Positions 6,358-11,747 of a stretch of 16,461 nucleotides of DNA are shown here, in pieces. The notes under the pieces are model-generated. The model was not told where the DNA came from and searched no databases. It was given only the letters and a program-made list of their open reading frames with translations. Position numbers and translations under genes: made by a program. The stretch comes from Lysobacterales bacterium (lineage in GTDB: Bacteria > Pseudomonadota > Gammaproteobacteria > Xanthomonadales > Marinicellaceae): the NCBI GenBank assembly GCA_026990095.1, contig JALSIL010000317.1, forward strand, positions 1-16,461, read 5' to 3'. How positions within the stretch are numbered: the first letter of the stretch is position 1; each line of letters starts with the position of its first letter.

Positions 6358-8969
6358 TGAGTGAGACTAATTCAAAAACCGTATTATTTCTGCAAAACCT
6401 TATATTTAATAATAAGAAAATCATACTCTTAATCTTGACATTAATAACGATTGCTATGCTTTATTTTGCAAGCCAATTAAAGGTTGATGCAGGATTTAAA
6501 AAACAGTTGCCACTGCAGCACGAATACATGAAAACCTTTATGGATTATGAAAAGGAATTTGGAGGAGCTAATCGTTTACTTATTGCGGTAATGACTAAAG
6601 AAGGGGATATGTTTAACCCTAGCTTTTTTGAAACTCTAGAAGCCGTAACTGATGATGTGTTTTCAATTAAAGGCGTAAGTCCTGCGAGCGTAACCTCGAT
6701 TTTTACCCCTAATGTTCGATTTGTAGAGGTGGTTGAGGATGGATTCGCTGGTGGTAATGTCATACCATCTGACTTTGAGCCTTCCCCTGAAATGTTTGAA
6801 ACAGTAAAAGGAAATATTGTAAAAGCTGGAGTTGTTGGGCGATTAGTTGCTGAAAATTTTAACGGGGCAATGGTATGGGCAGAGTTGCTAGAAGAAGATC
6901 CTGTTTCACATGAAAAAATTAATTATCAAGACGTAGCTGCACAATTAGAGGTTATTAGAGCAAAACACGAAAAAGGCAATGAACAAGTTTTGCACGTTAT
7001 AGGTTTCGCAAAAATAGTTGGTGATATTTCAGAAGGAGCTAAATCGGTATTGGTGTTTTTTGCATTGGCTTTATTAATTACCGCAGTGCTATTGTATTGG
7101 TATTCTGGCAATATCAAATTAACAATATTTCCATTAGTTTGTTCTGTTGTGGCTGTCATTTGGCAACTTGGAGCATTAAAACTTTTAGGCTTTGGTATTG
7201 ATCCAATGAATATTCTTACCCCATTCTTGATTTTTGCTATAGGTGTATCCCATGGGGTTCAGATGATATCAACCTGGACCGATGAAATTATTTCACACGC
7301 AAAAGGTCAATGGGACGGTGAGAAAGCGGCAAAATACACATTTGCAGTTCTTCTAGCCCCTGGAAGTATTGCCTTGTTGAGTGATACTATAGGTTTTGCA
7401 ACAATTTATTTTATTGATATTCGAATTATCCAAGAATTGGCAATTACTGCTACTATTGGCGTGGCTTTAATTATCATTACCAATTTGGTGTTAATGCCAA
7501 TATTACTTTCTACCATAAACACTAAAAACTTTGGTAGTTTTTGTGACACTTGTCTATATAAGAAAAACCAAGACTCAAAATTTTGGCGTGCCATTGCTGG
7601 CTTTGCAAAAACACCACTTGCCACATTGTCGGTACTTGGTTTGATAGGATTGTTTGCTTTTGGTTACATTGAATCTCAGAAAATGCAGATTGGTGATTCC
7701 CAAACAGGAGTTCCAGAATTGCGTCCTGATGCAAAATACAATGTGGATGCGAAGACCATTAGTGCCCAATTTTCTTTAGGCGTAGATATGATAAGTGTAA
7801 TTGCAGAATCCAGTCCAAATGCCTGTACAGAGAGCTATGCTGCTATGGAAAAAATTGATCGTTTTGCTTGGCACATGCAAAATGTTCCTGGAGTACAGAA
7901 GGTTATTACCCTCTCACAATTTGCTAAAATAATTACTGCGGGTTGGAATGAAGGAAATCCAAAATGGAAAGCCTTATCACGTAACAAATTTATTATGCGT
8001 CAAAGTTTATCAAGTATTGAAACAGATACAGGTTTATTGAATAAGGATTGTAGTACAATGCCTATAATGATATTTACAGAGGATCATAAAGCTTCTACAA
8101 TCAATACAGTAGTGGCAGCGGTTAAAGAGTTTAGAGAAACATATCCAGCTAAAACTGATAAAAAAATGACAGAATTGGTTCAATCAATTTATGCATTTAA
8201 TAAAAATAATCAAAAATCAATTAAAAAATTAATTGATGCAGCGAGCTATTTAGGAGAAGAACCTGCAGCAAAGTTTTCGGGTATTGCAGAGGCCGTGTAT
8301 AATTTGGATGCCAATAACGCAAAAGATGTTGAATATCTTGCTGATGAAGTCTCAACTTATGCATTAAATAATCCTAAAAAGCTAACAAATCTCGATGAAC
8401 TTGCCGAAGGAGAGGTCAGATTTAGATTGGCAACAGGTAATGTGGGTGTAATGGCAGCAACTAACGACGTGGTTAAAAAAGCACAAAACCCAATGTTAAT
8501 TATGGTTTATGCAGCTATAATCGTGTTATGTTTATTAACGTTTAGAACATTGTTTGGTACTTTAGCAATCGTAATTCCTTTAGCTTTAGTTTCATTCTTA
8601 GCCTATGCTCTTATGGCATTTATGGGAATAGGTTTAAAAGTTAACACCCTGCCAGTTGTTGCCCTGGGTGTGGGTATTGGAGTAGATTACGGTATTTATA
8701 TCTTTAGTAAAATGCAAGAATTTTTAAAGAAAGGTTACAGTCTATACGATGCATATTACACCACATTACGCTTGACAGGCAAGGCGGTATTTTTTACTGC
8801 GATTACACTAGCAGTAGGAGTAGGTACGTGGATGTTTAGTGATTTGCAGTTCCAAGCAGATATGGGAGTCTTATTAGCATTTATGTTTGTTTTGAACATG
8901 TTGGGAGCCTTAATTGTTTTACCAGCACTGGCTTATTGGTTAATGCCCAAATACAGAAACCCCAGCTAA
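6357..8969 (+). CDS. RND/MMPL family transporter, 12 TM
   Basis: This is 870 residues with the two-fold RND plan. TM1 is about 21-39, with a periplasmic loop to about 228. TM2-6 are about 229-248, 255-274, 284-303, 332-352 and 363-385, and TM7 about 421-438. A second large loop runs to about 710, and TM8-12 lie between about 712 and 860. TM10 has the MMPL hallmark GVGIGVDYGIY with Asp777-Tyr778, the pair that relays protons in MmpL-type transporters. The matching spot in TM4 reads IGVSHGVQ (Ser298-His299), so the halves are not equivalent. A SDTIGFA motif is present in TM5. No membrane-fusion protein or TolC gene is adjacent; DUF1302, DUF1329 and YCF48-like partners are. I infer proton-driven movement of a lipid or hydrophobic molecule across or out of the inner membrane. 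Substrate unknown. Confidence 0.86.
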   Translation: MSETNSKTVLFLQNLIFNNKKIILLILTLITIAMLYFASQLKVDAGFKKQLPLQHEYMKTFMDYEKEFGGANRLLIAVMTKEGDMFNPSFFETLEAVTDDVFSIKGVSPASVTSIFTPNVRFVEVVEDGFAGGNVIPSDFEPSPEMFETVKGNIVKAGVVGRLVAENFNGAMVWAELLEEDPVSHEKINYQDVAAQLEVIRAKHEKGNEQVLHVIGFAKIVGDISEGAKSVLVFFALALLITAVLLYWYSGNIKLTIFPLVCSVVAVIWQLGALKLLGFGIDPMNILTPFLIFAIGVSHGVQMISTWTDEIISHAKGQWDGEKAAKYTFAVLLAPGSIALLSDTIGFATIYFIDIRIIQELAITATIGVALIIITNLVLMPILLSTINTKNFGSFCDTCLYKKNQDSKFWRAIAGFAKTPLATLSVLGLIGLFAFGYIESQKMQIGDSQTGVPELRPDAKYNVDAKTISAQFSLGVDMISVIAESSPNACTESYAAMEKIDRFAWHMQNVPGVQKVITLSQFAKIITAGWNEGNPKWKALSRNKFIMRQSLSSIETDTGLLNKDCSTMPIMIFTEDHKASTINTVVAAVKEFRETYPAKTDKKMTELVQSIYAFNKNNQKSIKKLIDAASYLGEEPAAKFSGIAEAVYNLDANNAKDVEYLADEVSTYALNNPKKLTNLDELAEGEVRFRLATGNVGVMAATNDVVKKAQNPMLIMVYAAIIVLCLLTFRTLFGTLAIVIPLALVSFLAYALMAFMGIGLKVNTLPVVALGVGIGVDYGIYIFSKMQEFLKKGYSLYDAYYTTLRLTGKAVFFTAITLAVGVGTWMFSDLQFQADMGVLLAFMFVLNMLGALIVLPALAYWLMPKYRNPS

Positions 8970-8984
8970 TTTAGATAGACTCAA

Positions 8985-9019
8985 ATACTCTCTAGCAATA
9001 ATTTGTTGTTAGAGAGTAT
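8985..9019 (+). terminator. Long hairpin between RND gene and gspL, possible terminator
   Basis: ATACTCTCTA (8985-8994) pairs perfectly with TAGAGAGTAT (9010-9019). Pairing can extend inward through GCAA/TTGT with one G-U pair, to 14 bp and a 7-nt loop. It lies 16 nt after the RND stop. No U-tract follows, so it is not a textbook intrinsic terminator. It may be a 3'-end stabiliser, a Rho-linked end, or part of the gspL promoter region. Confidence 0.5.
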
Positions 9020-9022
9020 AAT
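9017..9022 (+). promoter_or_regulatory. Candidate -10 element for gspLMN
   Basis: A perfect TATAAT lies 26 nt before the gspL ATG and overlaps the right arm of the hairpin at 8985-9019. No good -35 hexamer is found 16-18 nt upstream (AGCAAT is the closest in place), and there is no TGn extension. In AT-rich DNA a chance match is possible. If used, the leader would be only about 20 nt and has no Shine-Dalgarno. Confidence 0.3.
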
Positions 9023-9048
9023 AAGTCAAATCGTAAAAAACAAATAAT

Positions 9049-10224
9049 ATGTCTGACTACGTCATTGTGCGAATTAATGAACAATTAGTTCCAGAATTTC
9101 AAATTAATTACAATACTAAAATAGCCAGTGTCCAAAGCTCTGCTGTCTCTTCTTGGTCGCAAATTAAGCTTCAAACTCATCAAGAACTTATTTTAGTTTT
9201 ACCTGCTTTATTGGTCTTTTCAAAAGAGGTTAAGATTCCAAGTAAAAATGATGAGGTAATCAAACAGTCATTGCCTTATGCGATAGAAGAAAACCTTTCT
9301 ACTGAAATTGAAGAAAATCATTTTGCGTATTGCAAATCAGGTGAAAATTTATTTTATGTTTGCGTTGTAGCTAAAAAGGTTATGCAGGAAATTAATCTTC
9401 AACTTGAAAAGAGTCAACTCGAGTGCAAAAAACTTTATTCAGAAATATTTAGTGTGCCCGCATCACCAGAAATTCTCTCAATTTTAAGTGTTGATGATTA
9501 TTTTATAATAAATAACAACAATCAAGGCACAAGGCTCACCCAACAACTTGTTAATAACTACATATCATTAACTGATACAAAAAAAATTCAATTTTATGCA
9601 GACAAACCTGTTAATTTAACTAGCGTAGCAATCGAATATAAACAAGTCGATATTCACTTGTTTCAGGCAAAAGTATTACTAAACAACCGAGTGGTAAATC
9701 TGTTTCAAGGATTATACGATAAAGATACAGACAAAGAAAATCAAATAAAGCCGTGGAAAAAATCTTTAACATTAGTAGCAGTGCTTGTAATGAGTTGGTT
9801 GGTTATTAATTTATTTCAGCTTTGGAACATTAATCAACGGATTGAAGAAATAAAATATAAGCAACATGAATTACTTATAAAACTTATTCCCAACGCAAGT
9901 TCAAGCGAATTGAATAATCCTTATTCGGCAATTCAATCACGTCTTAAATATGTTCAGACAAATAAATCCAATAACAGAAATGGCTTTATAGAATCTTTAC
10001 TTTATGTTGGTCAAACACTTAGCCACCACCAAACCATAAAAATTGTATCCATCCGACAGCGGGATAATAAAATAGAAATTAAAATTAATGCACCCAATGT
10101 GAGCAAACTAAACCAGTTTCAAGAAAGTTTAGAAAAAATTGCATTAACACGTCACATCAGAACAGGCACAAGAGAGGCGGCTAAAGGTTCTGTGAGTTCT
10201 GTAATTACCATGGAGAAACTCTGA
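9049..10224 (+). CDS. gspL: Type II secretion system inner-membrane protein GspL
   Basis: This is 391 residues, the usual GspL length. The cytoplasmic N-terminal part (about 1-235) has the actin-like GspL pattern: ELILVLPALLVFSKEVKIPS, then KQSLPYAIEENLSTEIEENHFAY. It is the region that recruits the GspE ATPase. One TM helix spans about 239-257 (LTLVAVLVMSWLVINLF), followed by a coiled linker and a periplasmic ferredoxin-like domain (about 310-391) that pairs with GspM. No clear Shine-Dalgarno precedes the ATG at 9049; the upstream bases are a plain A-rich stretch. The TGA stop overlaps the gspM start (TGATG), so the two are translationally coupled. The preceding hairpin and a possible TATAAT suggest this three-gene unit starts its own transcript. 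It is poorly conserved in sequence, as is normal for GspL. Confidence 0.87.
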   Translation: MSDYVIVRINEQLVPEFQINYNTKIASVQSSAVSSWSQIKLQTHQELILVLPALLVFSKEVKIPSKNDEVIKQSLPYAIEENLSTEIEENHFAYCKSGENLFYVCVVAKKVMQEINLQLEKSQLECKKLYSEIFSVPASPEILSILSVDDYFIINNNNQGTRLTQQLVNNYISLTDTKKIQFYADKPVNLTSVAIEYKQVDIHLFQAKVLLNNRVVNLFQGLYDKDTDKENQIKPWKKSLTLVAVLVMSWLVINLFQLWNINQRIEEIKYKQHELLIKLIPNASSSELNNPYSAIQSRLKYVQTNKSNNRNGFIESLLYVGQTLSHHQTIKIVSIRQRDNKIEIKINAPNVSKLNQFQESLEKIALTRHIRTGTREAAKGSVSSVITMEKL

Positions 10225-10709
10225 TGAATTGGATGAAACAATTGAGTAAAAGTGAGCAAAAATTATTAATTTATGGTGGGATAATTTTGTCAATTGCTTT
10301 GTTTTGGGCTTTAGTCTATAAACCATTAACCTCATCTTTAGAACAAAAGCAAAGGAGGCTTGTGACTCTAACGACTCAATATGAGGACATGCAGAACTCA
10401 AAGAGTTTATTCGTTGAACAACAAAAAATAGAAGCTAAATTTCACCGAGATTTAAACAAACCTTTTATATCTTGGGTTGATGAGCAACTTGAAAAACAGG
10501 TATTATCAGGTTTTGTCACACGTTCAGAACCTAAAGATAATCAAACAGTTATACTAACATTTGAAAGTATAACCTTCGATACTTTAGCGGCTTGGCTGCA
10601 AAGTTTGGAAAAAAATTACGCAATCAATATATCAGACGCAGACATAAACTTAACTGATCGTAGTAATGGTTTGTGCAATGCGAGAATTACCTTAGAAGAA
10701 AACAAATGA
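10224..10709 (+). CDS. gspM: Type II secretion system protein GspM
   Basis: This is 161 residues, the normal GspM size. It has a short cytoplasmic start (MNWMKQLSKSEQKLLIYGG), a single TM helix at about 14-32 (ending FWALVYKPL), a coiled segment at about 36-60 and a small periplasmic alpha/beta domain. GspM binds GspL in the inner-membrane assembly platform and helps position GspE and the pseudopilus. The start is inside the gspL stop (TGATG, one-base overlap). A second Met at residue 4 is an alternative. Its stop overlaps gspN by four bases (ATGA). Sequence alone is divergent; size, topology and position between gspL and gspN carry the call. Confidence 0.85.
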   Translation: MNWMKQLSKSEQKLLIYGGIILSIALFWALVYKPLTSSLEQKQRRLVTLTTQYEDMQNSKSLFVEQQKIEAKFHRDLNKPFISWVDEQLEKQVLSGFVTRSEPKDNQTVILTFESITFDTLAAWLQSLEKNYAINISDADINLTDRSNGLCNARITLEENK

Positions 10710-11440
10710 AATTAATAAAACTCCTACTTTTTATAATCGTACTATTTAGCTTAGCTGCATTTTTTACGCCTTTAGATTTGTATTACGATAAAATCAAAAA
10801 AAACATTCGACCCATTCAATTGGAGGGCATTGGCGGTTCCATTATTAAAGGCAATGCAGAGCAAGTAAAATATCTGGGAATGGATTTAGGGCAAGCCAAC
10901 TGGTTGATGTATCCAAGTTCTTACAATGCAGCAACTTTAGAAGTGAAGTTGCAAAATAAGGATTACGACATTAAGGCAAAATACATTAAAAAACCCAAGT
11001 TTGATGTTGTGAAAGATCTAAAAGGAACACTTGATTGGCAATTTATAGCCAATAAAATCAATTTTTCTCACGGTAAGATATCAGGCTATATCGAATTGGA
11101 TTTTGACCATTTAGAAATAAAAAAAGGAGTGCCACATATTATTTCTGGTCGAGCAACAACAAAAGACTTGCGCATAATTAAACCTGTGCAAAAAGAGCTA
11201 GGTGAGATAGAAGTTGTTTTCACTTCAGACAACCCATCGATAATCGTTGGACAAGTTAATAGCACATCAAATGTACTTAATGTGTCTGGTGCAATATACA
11301 TTCATAAAAATCACCGTTGGGAAATTAAATTAACGCTAATACCTTCACCAGGTGAATACGAGGTAGAATACGTATTACAAAGCATTGGCGATAGAAGAAG
11401 AGGTGGTGGAAGAACATTAAACTTGGCAGGTTTTTATTAA
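10706..11440 (+). CDS. gspN: Type II secretion system protein GspN
   Basis: From ATG 10706 this is 244 residues. A start at 10673 would add 11 residues read from inside gspM, whereas 10706 gives the ATGA overlap and places the signal anchor (KLIKLLLFIIVLFSLAAFFTPL) at the N-terminus. The rest shows the T2SSN pattern: IQLEGIGGSIIKGNAEQV, then QANWLMYPSS, a mid-protein strand-rich region, and a tail ending RTLNLAGFY like the family's L-x-x-x-G-F/Y end. GspN is present in only some type II systems, is anchored in the inner membrane and faces the periplasm, and its precise role is unsettled. It closes the three-gene unit; a 307-nt gap follows. Confidence 0.82.
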   Translation: MKLIKLLLFIIVLFSLAAFFTPLDLYYDKIKKNIRPIQLEGIGGSIIKGNAEQVKYLGMDLGQANWLMYPSSYNAATLEVKLQNKDYDIKAKYIKKPKFDVVKDLKGTLDWQFIANKINFSHGKISGYIELDFDHLEIKKGVPHIISGRATTKDLRIIKPVQKELGEIEVVFTSDNPSIIVGQVNSTSNVLNVSGAIYIHKNHRWEIKLTLIPSPGEYEVEYVLQSIGDRRRGGGRTLNLAGFY

Positions 11441-11441
11441 G

Positions 11442-11539
11442 CCTAAATCCTGATATAGAAAACACAATGAGAGCACAAACCCTTGAAGCATCTAAGAAAT
11501 ATGCACGCTAGCACTCTTTATTCTATATTCAGATTTGGG
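11442..11539. repeat. Imperfect inverted repeat with 60-nt centre
   Basis: The 19-nt arms are 11442-11460 (CCTAAATCCTGATATAGAA) and 11521-11539 (TTCTATATTCAGATTTGGG). They pair with one G-U and two single-base bulges. The centre can form a small GCAT/ATGC stem. No U-tract follows the right arm. It starts one base after the gspN stop. It may be a 3'-end structure, a small non-autonomous element or a folded leader; I cannot tell which from one copy. Confidence 0.5.
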
Positions 11540-11593
11540 TTAAGTAAAGCTACCTTAATTAGGCTATATAGAGTTTTTAAACCTACTGTTAAA

Positions 11594-11609
11594 TGTGAAA
11601 CAGTTCATA
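11594..11609. promoter_or_regulatory. CRP/FNR-family-like palindrome
   Basis: TGTGA-N6-TCATA, flanked by AAA on the left and AAT on the right, resembles the CRP consensus TGTGA-N6-TCACA with one mismatch in the core half-sites. Its centre is about 146 nt before the start of the redox cluster and about 55 nt before the start point that the candidate promoter would give. That is not an exact class I spacing. Confidence 0.35.
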
Positions 11610-11621
11610 AATCATAAAGGG

Positions 11622-11650
11622 TTTACTTTTAATATTTGCTTTGTGTTAAT
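11622..11650 (+). promoter_or_regulatory. Candidate sigma70-type promoter of the redox cluster
   Basis: TTTACT (11622-11627) and GTTAAT (11645-11650) are separated by 17 nt, each matching the consensus at four of six positions, with TGT just before the -10. The implied leader is about 90 nt. The evidence is weak because the region is AT-rich. Confidence 0.25.
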
Positions 11651-11726
11651 GCTATGAGTTAGTATGTATTGCTACTGTAGTGAGAGTGCGATACACGACT
11701 CTATTACAATGAATAAAATTTTCTAT

Positions 11727-11736
11727 GAGGGGAGGT
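11727..11736 (+). promoter_or_regulatory. Strong Shine-Dalgarno for the redox flavoprotein
   Basis: GAGGGGAGGT gives an extended anti-SD match but ends 11 nt before ATG 11748, slightly long. No other start codon in frame lies closer, and the Rossmann GxGxxG begins at residue 12, so 11748 is kept. Confidence 0.7.
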
Positions 11737-11747
11737 AATTATTATTC

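Larger units (their letters stand above)
11441..11747 (+). other. Intergenic region between gspN and the redox cluster
   Basis: This 307-nt stretch has no credible gene. It contains an imperfect inverted repeat (11442-11539), a second possible pairing of AGCCTAA (11440-11446) with TTAGGCT (11559-11565) and a short T run at 11574-11578. A CRP-like palindrome (11594-11609), a weak promoter candidate (11622-11650) and the Shine-Dalgarno of the next gene (11727-11736) follow. It is the only gap over 300 nt in the window and is probably where the gspLMN transcript ends and the redox operon begins. Confidence 0.7.

Noticed and set aside
10673..10705. Longer start for gspN inside gspM.
   Set aside because: It would add a polar 11-residue tail before the signal anchor; the ATGA overlap at 10706 is the usual arrangement.
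11467..11511. A 14-codon open frame (MRAQTLEASKKYAR) inside the loop of the inverted repeat, as a possible leader peptide.
   Set aside because: No ribosome site, too short to separate from chance, and no attenuator-like codon run or following U-tract.
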